DNA of 64,000 bases. Origin: Thiothrix sp. UBA5583. Lineage in GTDB: Bacteria; Pseudomonadota; Gammaproteobacteria; Thiotrichales; Thiotrichaceae. This document shows, piece by piece, positions 20,056 through 28,517 of the stretch (position 1 is the stretch's first letter; each line of letters begins with the position of its first letter). Below the pieces are notes generated by a model. That model worked only from the letters and a program-made list of their open reading frames with translations, ran no database searches and was not told where the DNA came from. The translations under genes were made by a program, and so were the position numbers. The stretch lies in assembly GCA_002425225.1 (NCBI GenBank), contig DILV01000009.1, forward strand, positions 123,141 through 187,140. The letters are read 5' to 3'.

Positions 20056-21819
20056 TTAATACACGTCACGTTGATAACGGCGTTCAGCCAGCAATTGCTC
20101 CAGCCACTCTACCGCTTCCTGTGCAGTTCTGCCGCTGTGGGTTGCAACAATGTCCACCAGTGCCTGCTGTACATCTTTCGCCATGCGGTTCATGTCGCCG
20201 CACACGTAGACATGCGCCCCCTCCTGCAACCATTGCCACACGCTTGCTCCCTCTTCCCGCAAACGCTGTTGCACATAGATTTTCTCGGCTTGGTCGCGTG
20301 AAAACGCCACGCTCATGCGCTCCAGCGTGCCATTGCCCAGCAGTTGCTGCCATTCGGCCTGATACAGGAAGTCGGTGCGGAAATGCTGTTCACCAAAGAA
20401 CAGCCAGCTATTGCCCCGAATACCTTGTGCCTCGCGCTCGAACAGGAAACTGCGGAACGGGGCAACGCCCGTGCCTGCGCCAATCATGATGATTTTGCTC
20501 TGCGGGTCGGTAGGCAGTTTGAAATGTGGGTTGGGTTTAAGGTGCACACTCGCTGTTTCCCCCGCCTGCAAACGCGCCAGCCAGTTGGAGGCAGCACCAC
20601 AATGCTGGCGGGTCTGGAACGTGTATTCCACCCGTTTGACCAGCAAGTGGACTTCATCCGGGTGTGCTGTCGGGCTGGAGGCAATCGAATACTGGCGCGG
20701 CTGCAAGGGGCGCAGCAGATCCACCAGTTGCTGGGCGGACAGTTTCCCGGAAAATTCGCGTAACACATCCAGCCAGTCCGCCGCGTACAACCAGTCCTGC
20801 ATGGCATTTTTGTCTGCCGCCGCCGTCTGCAATTCCGGGTGATTGATCAGGTGAGCATAGCTGGTGAGTTGGCGACGGGTGACGCCAGTCAATTCGCGCT
20901 GATGACGCAAGGCGCTGTAAAGGTCAGTCGTTGTACCATTTGATTGCACTGGCGTGTTGCCGGATAAGCCAGTCAGTTGCAGGATTTCATCCACCAATGC
21001 CGGGTCATTGTCGAATGCTACCGCTAGAATATCACCGGGTTGGTAGGCGATCCCTGAGCCTTCCAATGACAGTTCCAGATGCAATACTTCTTTGTCCGAA
21101 CCGGTATCCGTCAGCACGATGCTGTTGAGCAATTCCGCCCGAAACGGGTTTTCAGCGGTGTATTCGCTGGCTTGTATCACCTGTTTGACCAAGGGATTAA
21201 GGTTGAAATGGATACTGTTGCCGGTGTGGGTTGCGGGTGTTTTGGCGGCGACTTGCTGCTGCCATTGCGTGGCGGTACTGGCAAAATCGACATCGCAGTC
21301 GACCCGCTCCAACAGACGGGTTGCCCCCAGTTCCGCCAAACGCTGATCCAATAGCAAGCCGGTTTGGCAGAATTCTTCGTAGCTGGAATCACCTAGCGCC
21401 AAGACGGCGTATTCCAGCGTATCCAGACGCGGCGCACGTTCTGCTTGCAGGAAGTTGCAGAAGGCACGGGCATCATCCGGTGGTTCGCCATTGCCGTGGG
21501 TACTGATAACCAGCACCACGCGCTGTTCCTGTTTCAATTGTTGTGGGCGGTAATCCTTGAGGTTGACCAGTACCGCGCCCGCACCTTGCGCCTGCAAACG
21601 TGCCAGCAGTTGTTCGGCGATTTTTTTGCCATTGCCGGTCTGGCTGCCGTAGAGGATGGTGGTTTTCAGTGTACCACTGGCAGTAACAGGCAGAAGGTCA
21701 GGCGTATCGAACTGATGGGTTAACCCGGACAGATAGCCGCTGACCCACGCGAGTTGTGCTGGAGACAGGCCACGCACTGCACCGGATACCTGTTGAAATT
21801 GCTGAGGACTTAGCAGCAT
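20056..21819 (-). CDS. cysJ: Sulfite reductase flavoprotein subunit
   Basis: It passes electrons from NADPH through FAD and FMN to CysI. The 587 residues have a flavodoxin domain (ILYGSQTGNGKK, STHGNGEPPDDA, LGDSSYEEFC) and a linker/FAD domain with RQYSIASSP. The NADPH domain has GAGTGVAPFRSF and FFGEQHF, and the protein ends in the usual RYQRDVY. A GGAG site precedes the ATG. It has its own promoter at 21852-21896, matching that of the cysH operon 3 kb away. The split of cysJ from cysI by an OYE gene is unusual. Confidence 0.96.
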   Translation of the reverse strand: MLLSPQQFQQVSGAVRGLSPAQLAWVSGYLSGLTHQFDTPDLLPVTASGTLKTTILYGSQTGNGKKIAEQLLARLQAQGAGAVLVNLKDYRPQQLKQEQRVVLVISTHGNGEPPDDARAFCNFLQAERAPRLDTLEYAVLALGDSSYEEFCQTGLLLDQRLAELGATRLLERVDCDVDFASTATQWQQQVAAKTPATHTGNSIHFNLNPLVKQVIQASEYTAENPFRAELLNSIVLTDTGSDKEVLHLELSLEGSGIAYQPGDILAVAFDNDPALVDEILQLTGLSGNTPVQSNGTTTDLYSALRHQRELTGVTRRQLTSYAHLINHPELQTAAADKNAMQDWLYAADWLDVLREFSGKLSAQQLVDLLRPLQPRQYSIASSPTAHPDEVHLLVKRVEYTFQTRQHCGAASNWLARLQAGETASVHLKPNPHFKLPTDPQSKIIMIGAGTGVAPFRSFLFEREAQGIRGNSWLFFGEQHFRTDFLYQAEWQQLLGNGTLERMSVAFSRDQAEKIYVQQRLREEGASVWQWLQEGAHVYVCGDMNRMAKDVQQALVDIVATHSGRTAQEAVEWLEQLLAERRYQRDVY

Positions 21820-21851
21820 GTTACTGCTCCTTGAATAATGATGTGCGCTGT

Positions 21852-21896
21852 AGTATCGGCAATCATTGAAAGCGAAAAAAGCGATATTATTCGATA
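21852..21896 (-). promoter_or_regulatory. Promoter and putative CysB-type operator of cysJ
   Basis: On the minus strand the -10 is GATACT (21852-21857), the spacer 17 bp and the -35 TTTTTT (21875-21880). They lie against the conserved 28-bp block at 21869-21896, which differs from the cysH block at two positions. Arrangement and spacing are identical at both promoters. Confidence 0.75.
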
Positions 21897-22020
21897 ATAT
21901 TATTCCTATAAAGCATAACTGGTTTTGGCATTACCTGTTCCCGTGGTTACGCAATTCACTTATGCTTGATGTGCAATGCATCATTTCCCGCCTCCCTTCC
22001 ACTTGTCGAGGAGTATTTCC

Positions 22021-22578
22021 ATGCACAAGATCATGTCTGACTTGCATCAGGATCACGTCAATCTGGCTAAGCTGCTGACGTTGCTGGCACAACAGGTAGA
22101 AAAGCTGGCTGCTGGCGATGAGGTCGATCTGCTGTTGATGTCCGATATTGCCGATTACATTCGCCGTTATTCCGATCAGATTCACCACCCCAAGGAAGAT
22201 GAAATTTACCGTGTGTTCCGCGCCTGTTCCAACGAGGCTGGTGAGCTGGTAGAAGCTCTGCTGCTCGAACACCAGCAGTTGCCGGACGTGACGCTGGATT
22301 TCCAGAAAGCATTGGAAAGCGTCATCAATGACACTGCGATCCTGACTCGGCAGGAATTACACGACCAGATTGTAGCTTTCATTTCCACCCAGCAAGCCCA
22401 TCTGGATGCGGAGGAAGGTGGTTTGTTCCCGCTGATCAACACTACCTTTCAGGCTGCTGACTGGGCTGTGGTCGAACAGGGGATACAGGAACACGCGGCT
22501 GACCCGCTGTTTGGTGTGCACATCATGGATCGTTACCGTAACCTGCACCAGTTGATGAAAGAACGCCAGCGGGCATGA
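22021..22578 (+). CDS. Hemerythrin-domain protein
   Basis: It is a four-helix HHE-type protein likely to bind a non-haem di-iron centre for O2, NO or iron handling in the cytoplasm. From ATG 22021 (GAGGAG site upstream) it has 185 residues. Candidate ligands lie in DLHQDHVNL, HHPKEDEIY, EHQQLPD and HLDAEEGGLFP, in the usual order. A longer start at 21976 lacks a ribosome site. It is a single gene divergent from cysJ. Its role is not fixed by context. Confidence 0.8.
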   Translation: MHKIMSDLHQDHVNLAKLLTLLAQQVEKLAAGDEVDLLLMSDIADYIRRYSDQIHHPKEDEIYRVFRACSNEAGELVEALLLEHQQLPDVTLDFQKALESVINDTAILTRQELHDQIVAFISTQQAHLDAEEGGLFPLINTTFQAADWAVVEQGIQEHAADPLFGVHIMDRYRNLHQLMKERQRA

Positions 22579-22674
22579 TGTGTTGCCCAAACGCGGGGAA
22601 ACGAGCCGCCGGTCTGTTTCCCGCCGGGGTTTGTTCCGTTCGGCATGAAAAGCCAACATAATTCGTGCCTGCAC

Positions 22675-22680
22675 TATAAT
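22675..22680 (+). promoter_or_regulatory. Possible -10 box
   Basis: A perfect TATAAT lies 47 nt before the ATG at 22727. No convincing -35 was found at 16-18 bp. Confidence 0.35.
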
Positions 22681-22726
22681 AAGCCAGAAACAAACCATAA
22701 AACCCCGTGAGAGAGGAGCAAACCTA

Positions 22727-23281
22727 ATGAATAGCGCAGTCTTTATCAAGACTCCGAAGGGTGTGCAAGAGATTGAAACCAAAGCCAATGGTCTTTCCAC
22801 CATTGAGCGCTGGGTGCTCATTTACATTGATGGCAAGCGTACACTTGAAGACCTGAAAACCTTGCCGCGTGTCAATGACCTGCATGGCATTATTACCATG
22901 CTGGAGGGCGCAGGTTACATTACCCCGCTGAACGGAGCTTCCGCTTCGTCAACACCTGTACCCGCCAGCCCTGTTGTAACCCCGGTCGCAACTCCTGCTG
23001 TCAGCCAGCCTGCGTCTACCACTTCCGCATCCATTTTCCGTGAGTTGCCTGCAACCTTTGATTCCGCCAAGTTCGGCATGGCAAAGAATTTCATGATCAA
23101 TACTCTGAACACCTTCCAAGGGTTTTACGGGGTAACAGCACTAGTGCGCAAACTTGACCACTGCCAAACCCATGAAGAGCTACGCGGCCTGTATGATGAG
23201 TGGTACAGTGCAATCATTGGCACACGCCAAGGGCTGAAGCAGGAACGGACGTTGCGGGAAAAACTGTTGGCAGTACTCTGA
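22727..23281 (+). CDS. Hypothetical protein, 184 residues, two small domains joined by a Pro/Thr linker
   Basis: No named family was recognised. Residues 1-65 form a compact winged-helix-like unit (TPKGVQEIETK, STIERWVLIYIDGKRTLEDL). Residues 70-100 are a low-complexity Ala/Pro/Thr/Val linker, and the rest is a helical domain ending in QERTLREKLLAVL. There is no signal peptide. A good GAGAGGAG ribosome site precedes the ATG. It is 7 bp before truC and two genes before a DUF4388-like gene, so it may belong to a signalling set with the latter. Confidence 0.7.
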   Translation: MNSAVFIKTPKGVQEIETKANGLSTIERWVLIYIDGKRTLEDLKTLPRVNDLHGIITMLEGAGYITPLNGASASSTPVPASPVVTPVATPAVSQPASTTSASIFRELPATFDSAKFGMAKNFMINTLNTFQGFYGVTALVRKLDHCQTHEELRGLYDEWYSAIIGTRQGLKQERTLREKLLAVL

Positions 23282-23288
23282 TCCCGGT

Positions 23289-24098
23289 GTGGTCATGCTT
23301 GACGTTATCCACCACGATACCCACCTCGTAGCCATCAACAAACCTTCGGGCTTGCTGGTTCACCGCAGCCTGATCGACCGGCATGAAACACGGTTTGCCA
23401 TCCAGATGACCCGCGACCAGATTGGGCAGAAAGTCTACCCGGTACACCGGCTCGACAAACCTACCTCCGGGGTGTTGTTGTTTGCACTCGATAGCGAAAC
23501 TGCCCGCCTGCTGACGGAACAGTTCACCGCCGGGCAGGTACGGAAAACCTACCTTGCCATCGTGCGTGGGCATACCGTAGAGTCCGGCTGTATCGACCAT
23601 CCACTCAGGGAAGAGTTGGACGCACTGGCTGATGCCAACGCCACGCAGGATAAACCAGCGCAGCCTGCCGTGACCCATTACCAGCGTCTGCTGGCATTTG
23701 AACTGCCGTTTGCGGTTGACCGTTACCCGTCCAGCCGTTATTCACTGGTGGAATTGCAACCCAAAACAGGGCGCAAGCACCAGCTTCGCCGCCACATGAA
23801 GCATGTTTCCCATCACCTGCTGGGTGATACGACCCACGGTAATGGCAAGCACAACCAGTTTTTCCGCCAGCAATTTGCCAGTCAGCGGCTGTTGCTGCAC
23901 GCTGCCCGCCTGCAATGCATCCACCCGCATAGCGGAATGCCCCTGATACTGGATGCCCCTTTGCCTGCTGATTTTGCTCAAGTGGTACGTTTATTGCTTC
24001 CTTTTCAGTGCGAAGCGATAAACACAACAACACCACGAGGTTCAAATGGAAAGGAATTCATCGCTCACCTTGCACCAGATGCTGGATCGTCTGGCTGA
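23289..24098 (+). CDS. truC: tRNA pseudouridine synthase, TruC/RluA family
   Basis: It isomerises uridine to pseudouridine, in TruC at position 65 of tRNAs. About 269 residues start at GTG 23289 or ATG 23295. The catalytic aspartate is in HRLDKPTSG. Other RluA-family blocks are KTYLAIVRG, LVELQPKTGRKHQLRRH and RLLLHA. The last 50 or so bases overlap the next gene in another frame. That is unusually long, and the last 17 residues or so extend beyond where TruC usually ends. Another RluA-type specificity remains possible. Confidence 0.88.
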   Translation: MVMLDVIHHDTHLVAINKPSGLLVHRSLIDRHETRFAIQMTRDQIGQKVYPVHRLDKPTSGVLLFALDSETARLLTEQFTAGQVRKTYLAIVRGHTVESGCIDHPLREELDALADANATQDKPAQPAVTHYQRLLAFELPFAVDRYPSSRYSLVELQPKTGRKHQLRRHMKHVSHHLLGDTTHGNGKHNQFFRQQFASQRLLLHAARLQCIHPHSGMPLILDAPLPADFAQVVRLLLPFQCEAINTTTPRGSNGKEFIAHLAPDAGSSG

Positions 24099-24555
24099 AA
24101 TCCTGGTACACAAGCAAACAGGGACATTTTTCATTGCCACCGACATGAACAGTTCCTGCCGATTTTTCATTGAAAGCGGTAAGCTGACCCACTGCACCCA
24201 CCGCCGCGATCACGGCCCCAGTGCTATTGTCAGCCTGTTGGAAGCCAGCGGCGGCTCCTGTTCTTTTTCCGAAAACCAGCGTATTCCCTTCCGCCCAGAG
24301 GCCGCCATCGACCACCAGCTTGGTTTGCAAGCGCTTGGAATTCAACTGGTTATTCCTCCCAAACCGGCGTCAATCCCGGAAGCCTTGCCTGTACCGGAAA
24401 AAACGGCAGTACCACCCCGCCAAAACCGTTTTTACCGGGGTGGCGGATTTGAACCGCAAGAAACAGCTTCGGTGGAATTGACGGTTGCCCGTCAGGAAGT
24501 GACACAAAATGCCCAGCCACACGTCAACAACCGCTTTTACCGAGGAGGTAGCTAG
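24046..24555 (+). CDS. DUF4388/PatA-N-like protein with C-terminal NRFYRGG repeats
   Basis: It has 169 residues. The first 100 or so resemble DUF4388 domains (LAEILVHKQTGTFFI, FFIESGKLTHC), which occur in bacterial signalling and gliding proteins. The tail is disordered and carries NRFYRGG twice, at about residues 126 and 162. The start is supported by ACGAGG before ATG 24046, although this puts 53 bp inside truC. It overlaps the convergent ROK kinase by 32 bp. The domain call is by resemblance only. Confidence 0.65.
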   Translation: MERNSSLTLHQMLDRLAEILVHKQTGTFFIATDMNSSCRFFIESGKLTHCTHRRDHGPSAIVSLLEASGGSCSFSENQRIPFRPEAAIDHQLGLQALGIQLVIPPKPASIPEALPVPEKTAVPPRQNRFYRGGGFEPQETASVELTVARQEVTQNAQPHVNNRFYRGGS

Positions 24556-25444
24556 CACCCAGCCAGGCTGCACCCCGCACGCCGCTGGAATCCCCAAAAC
24601 GGGGCGGCAGCAAGCGGGTGCTGACATGATCGGAAAACACATAACGCCCCCAACGTTGCGGTATGTTGAGATAAAGTCGGGCAATATTCGACATGCCGCC
24701 CCCCAGCACAATCACGTCAGGGTCAAGGATATTGATGATGTGAGCAAGGCTTTTCGCCATGCGTTCTTCGTAAGCCTGCATCACCTGTTCCGCCACTGTA
24801 TCGCCGTGGTCAGCCAGTTGCACGATGTCGGCAGCCTTGCGGGTGAGAGACGTTGCCTGCCTGTATTCTGTCTCGAAACCGGGGCCAGAAAGCCAGGTTT
24901 CAATACAGCCGTGTTTACCGCAGTAGCAGGTTTTGCCGGGTAATTCATCCGCCACCGGCCAGGGTAGAGGGTTATGCCCCCATTCGCCACCGATGGCATT
25001 TGCACCGGTCAACACCTTGCCATGCACAACCACACCCGCACCAGTACCGGTTCCCACAATCACGCCGAATACAACGTTTGCACCTGCCGCCGCCCCATCA
25101 GTTGCTTCGGAAAGGGCAAAACAGTTGGCATCGTTTTCAATACGGATGGTGCGCTGCAACAGGTCAGCGAGGTCAGTGTGTACCGGTTTGCCATTCAGTA
25201 CCACCGAATTGGCATTTTTCATCAGGCCAGTAGCAGGTGAAATCGCACCGGGTGTGCCAATCCCCACGCTACAGGTTTGGCCTGCGTATTGCTCTGCTTC
25301 CTCCACCAGTTGGCGGATGGTGTGCAAGGTCGCATCATATTGACCTTGCGGTGTGGGCAGGCGCTTGCGGAACAGTTCCTGCCCTTGCCGATCCAGCAGC
25401 AGGGCTTCGATTTTGGTTCCACCGAGGTCGATTCCGATATGCAT
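24524..25444 (-). CDS. ROK-family sugar kinase, probable fructokinase
   Basis: It phosphorylates a hexose, most likely fructose, with ATP. The 306 residues start with the phosphate loop GIDLGGTKIE. The active-site aspartate is in IENDANCFAL. The ROK signature and zinc site are in GEWGHNPLP and CYCGKHGCIETWLSGPG. The WLSGPG form is found in Mak-type fructokinases rather than NagK. It is a single gene, with ends overlapping the convergent DUF4388-like gene. Confidence 0.88.
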   Translation of the reverse strand: MHIGIDLGGTKIEALLLDRQGQELFRKRLPTPQGQYDATLHTIRQLVEEAEQYAGQTCSVGIGTPGAISPATGLMKNANSVVLNGKPVHTDLADLLQRTIRIENDANCFALSEATDGAAAGANVVFGVIVGTGTGAGVVVHGKVLTGANAIGGEWGHNPLPWPVADELPGKTCYCGKHGCIETWLSGPGFETEYRQATSLTRKAADIVQLADHGDTVAEQVMQAYEERMAKSLAHIINILDPDVIVLGGGMSNIARLYLNIPQRWGRYVFSDHVSTRLLPPRFGDSSGVRGAAWLGASYLLGKSGC

Positions 25445-25539
25445 GTGAGACTACCTGTGAAAAGTACGGAGACATGTTGTAGTAGGAATGTTCATTTGGT
25501 GCAATAATTGGACACAATTAAAACATTAGGATAAGGGCC

Positions 25540-26460
25540 ATGACCGTTGTTGTTGCAGAATATCTGGGTATCAGAACAGACGTTGGCATCGCCATCACGC
25601 CTGTAACTGTAGCTTCCCGCCCCAAAATTCCTTGTCCTTTTCGGAATGCTCACTGCGACAAAGCTGCACGCGGCAACAAACCTGTTTGTTCGGTACGGGA
25701 TGTAGATTCGCAGGAACTGTGGATTGTTTGTTCCCATCGACTGTGTGCAACCTCGCCCAAAAACTCCCCACTGAATGAACACCAAAAAGGCATTCTGCAC
25801 CAAGTTGCCCAAACCATTTTTAGCCCTGAAATTGGCAGAAACGAAGTATTGGTCAAACGGGAAACACCCATTCCAATCACCGAAGAAAGTGATTACTCAG
25901 CCGATTACGTGATGTGGCGAAGCCATCCAAATCTAGCTTCATTGGCAGCCCCCGATCGTCCTGTCATTTTGGAAATGCAGGGTGGTGGCGAAACCACTGC
26001 TACCGGGGAATTGACCCGCCATATCGACCAATGGGAAAAATTACCAACACCAACTACCGACATACTGGCTCAGCCGGTGAAAAAAACCGCGCCACTTGTA
26101 ACAAATGCATGGCGCAGGCAACAGGAACAGTTTCTGGTAAAAGGCAATGTGGCAATGATGACGGGTGGACGCATGGTGTTCTGCATTGGATCCATGATTG
26201 AGCGTTACCTGATGCCACGCTTGCGGGAAACTATCCAGTTCCGGGATTTGCGAGGCAGCAACTGGACACTGGCTCTACTGACATTTGTGGAAGATACCGA
26301 AGTCATGGAACGGCCTGCTTGCGCCCCTGATTCCATTGCTCTGAAAATCGACATGGAGAGGTCACTGTTTACCAACTACGGTTCATTCGTACAGGCTATC
26401 ACCAATCAGGGTTCACCCTGCAACAGCCTGTTTGCCGAACCCTACATCGCGCTGGAGTGA
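25540..26460 (+). CDS. NotI-family type II restriction endonuclease
   Basis: It is predicted to cut double-stranded DNA at a GC-rich site; the exact site cannot be read from sequence. The 306 residues have the NotI layout. An N-terminal Cys4 iron-binding fold has PCPF...C, PVC and LWIVC (C32, C39, C50, C64). The PD-(D/E)XK core has SADYVMW (D122) and VILEMQGGG (E145, Q147). A later block, NVAMMTGGRMVF, fits the family's C-terminal half. It is intact and converges with a C5 methyltransferase gene with a 48-bp overlap, as expected for a restriction-modification pair. The coding stretch appears more AT-rich than its flanks. Confidence 0.8.
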   Translation: MTVVVAEYLGIRTDVGIAITPVTVASRPKIPCPFRNAHCDKAARGNKPVCSVRDVDSQELWIVCSHRLCATSPKNSPLNEHQKGILHQVAQTIFSPEIGRNEVLVKRETPIPITEESDYSADYVMWRSHPNLASLAAPDRPVILEMQGGGETTATGELTRHIDQWEKLPTPTTDILAQPVKKTAPLVTNAWRRQQEQFLVKGNVAMMTGGRMVFCIGSMIERYLMPRLRETIQFRDLRGSNWTLALLTFVEDTEVMERPACAPDSIALKIDMERSLFTNYGSFVQAITNQGSPCNSLFAEPYIALE

Positions 26461-27357
26461 GGCTTGCCACTCGGCATCAACAGCCAGCAGGCGACGACCA
26501 ATCCACTCCACCACATGTACACAAACGGCATTGCCTACCGCCCGGTAGCGATTTCCGTCCAACCCGGAGGAAACCCCTGAAGCTTCTCGCACTCGGAAGG
26601 CATCAAGCGCCTGACATACAGCATCCGCGCTTCCCCGGCTGTCGAGGGTGTAGGATTCGCCGTCGTTGCGGTAGCCTTTGGCTTGGGGGCCTGCTGTTGG
26701 CTTGCGGCCAATGCCTGCGTGCTGGATAGCATAGCAATCTGATTCCTGATCGCTGTCTCCAGATTCTGTGGCAAAGGCTTCTTTCTGGCCGATGCCCGCC
26801 CGATAAGCGATTGCAAGTGGGCCTCGCTCAAAAAGTACTTCAGCGGAGCGGAGGTTTCCAAGACTTGCGACAAGGTACACACGGCGACGGCGTTGGGGTG
26901 TTCCAAAATATTTTGCATCGAATACTCGCCACGAAACGCCGTACCCGAGTTCATCCAGCTTTTCGAGCAAAACCCGGAAATCCTTGCCTTCGTGGCTGTT
27001 AAGCAGACCGGGGACGTTTTCGATGATGACCCAACGGGGTTTTCTAGCGGCAATGAGTGCTGCATACTGGAAGAACAATCCACTGCGTTCACCTTCTAAT
27101 CCTTTGCGCTTGCCTTGGTTGGCAAGGGACAAGTCTTGGCAAGGAAACCCGCCGCACCACACGTGGGTATCAGCGGGAACATCGTTTGGCTGAACTGTAT
27201 TGATGTCACCATACAATGGAACATCTGGCCAGTGCTTTTTCAATACTTGCTGGCAAAAGGCATTGACTTCGCACTGGAAAACGACTTGCATTCCAGCCCG
27301 CTCCATGCCCAAGTCAAACCCGCCGATCCCGGCAAAAAATGACGCCACTTTCAACAT
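26413..27357 (-). CDS. DNA cytosine-5 methyltransferase with motif IX out of frame
   Basis: It is the likely protective partner of the NotI-family nuclease. The 314 residues have motif I FFAGIGGFDLG, the catalytic GGFPCQDLS (C73), ENVPG (E113), QRRRRVYLVA and motif X YRAVGNAV. The conserved motif IX is missing from this frame. It is found in another frame at 26556-26624 (LMPSECEKLQGFPPGW). Two compensating single-base shifts, near codons 245 and 266, would restore it. Either the base sequence has two errors or the enzyme is damaged at the edge of its recognition domain. Confidence 0.85.
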   Translation of the reverse strand: MLKVASFFAGIGGFDLGMERAGMQVVFQCEVNAFCQQVLKKHWPDVPLYGDINTVQPNDVPADTHVWCGGFPCQDLSLANQGKRKGLEGERSGLFFQYAALIAARKPRWVIIENVPGLLNSHEGKDFRVLLEKLDELGYGVSWRVFDAKYFGTPQRRRRVYLVASLGNLRSAEVLFERGPLAIAYRAGIGQKEAFATESGDSDQESDCYAIQHAGIGRKPTAGPQAKGYRNDGESYTLDSRGSADAVCQALDAFRVREASGVSSGLDGNRYRAVGNAVCVHVVEWIGRRLLAVDAEWQASLQRDVGFGKQAVAG

Positions 27358-27460
27358 AACAACTCTTGAATAACAACCATGACAGATGATAGACCGTGCA
27401 GCCTATATCAAACAATAACAGCCATCGGTTCGTGGATACCGGTAACAGCTCATGTGTTAT

Positions 27461-27490
27461 TCATGACAAACCTGAACTATGTCATGACAA
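27461..27490. promoter_or_regulatory. Paired TCATGACAA sites before the sigma-54 activator gene
   Basis: TCATGACAA occurs at 27461-27469 and 27482-27490, 21 bp apart. The second lies in the perfect palindrome TGTCATGACA. Spacing of two helical turns suggests cooperative binding, perhaps autoregulation. They sit between the methyltransferase start and the activator gene. Confidence 0.4.
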
Positions 27491-27550
27491 TACCGTGTGG
27501 TTTGTGTTAACAATATGCTGCTTATGCATTTAAACCATTGAATCACGGGC

Positions 27551-28501
27551 ATGACCATGCAGTTTGACGATATTCTCACCCGCTCCCCGATAATGGAAGC
27601 TGTATTGCGTTCCGCACACCTGATTGCACAGACGGATGCCAGCGTGCTGATCACGGGCGAATCCGGTACGGGCAAGGAACTGGTTGCTCATGCCATGCAC
27701 GCTGCCAGCCCGCGCAGAGCCAAGCCTTTCATCACGGTGAACTGTGCAGCCTTGCCGGAAAGTCTGGCAGAGTCGTTGCTGTTTGGGCATCGTAAAGGTG
27801 CATTTACCGGGGCAGACAGCCATCAGGCGGGTCTGATTGGTGCAGCGGATGGTGGTACGTTGCTGCTGGATGAAATCGGTGAATTGCCTCTCAACCTGCA
27901 AGCCAAGCTGTTGCGTTTCCTTGAATCCGGCGAGGTTCTGCCGCTGGGGGATTCTCGCCCCAAATACTTGGATGTACGTGTTTTTGCCGCAACCCATCGT
28001 GACTTGTACGCGATGGCGCAAACCGGCGAATTCCGGCTCGACCTGTTCTATCGTCTCAATATCGTTCCCGTGGAATTGCCACCCTTGCGTGAGCGCCGCG
28101 AAGATATTGAGCTGCTGACAAAGCATTTCCTGCACCAGTTTGCGACCCAGCACCGTTTGCCGATTGCTGCCTTGGATCGGGATGCCCGTGTGCACTTGGC
28201 GCGTTATGCGTGGCACGGCAATGTAAGGGAACTGCGCAACCTGTGTGAACGCCTGAGCATCCTGCTGGCAGGACGCGAGATTGCCCTGACCAATCTGCCA
28301 ACGGATATGCGCACCCCAACACACGCCGCAAGCAGCACCTTTAACCTGCCGGAAACCGGGGTGAATCTGGAGGATCTGGAGCGTGACCTGCTGAACCAAG
28401 CGCTGGAACGTACCGGCAACAACAAGACCCATGCTGCCAGACTGTTGGGTATCAGCCGCGATGCCCTCAATTACCGCCTGAAAAAGAATCTGATGGCGTA
28501 G
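27551..28501 (+). CDS. Sigma-54-dependent transcriptional activator without an N-terminal sensor
   Basis: It is an AAA+ enhancer-binding protein that opens sigma-54 promoters. The 316 residues consist of the AAA+ domain and a Fis-type DNA-binding helix-turn-helix only. They show Walker A GESGTGKE (about 36-43), GAFTGA (83-88) that contacts sigma-54, Walker B GGTLLLDEIGE and the arginine finger region FRLDLFYRLN. The C-terminal HTH is KTHAARLLGISRDALNYRL. No receiver, GAF or PAS domain is present, so it resembles PspF-type activators controlled by a partner protein. No sigma-54 target was identified nearby. Confidence 0.92.
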   Translation: MTMQFDDILTRSPIMEAVLRSAHLIAQTDASVLITGESGTGKELVAHAMHAASPRRAKPFITVNCAALPESLAESLLFGHRKGAFTGADSHQAGLIGAADGGTLLLDEIGELPLNLQAKLLRFLESGEVLPLGDSRPKYLDVRVFAATHRDLYAMAQTGEFRLDLFYRLNIVPVELPPLRERREDIELLTKHFLHQFATQHRLPIAALDRDARVHLARYAWHGNVRELRNLCERLSILLAGREIALTNLPTDMRTPTHAASSTFNLPETGVNLEDLERDLLNQALERTGNNKTHAARLLGISRDALNYRLKKNLMA

Positions 28502-28517
28502 TACGCGGTGGGCTGTT

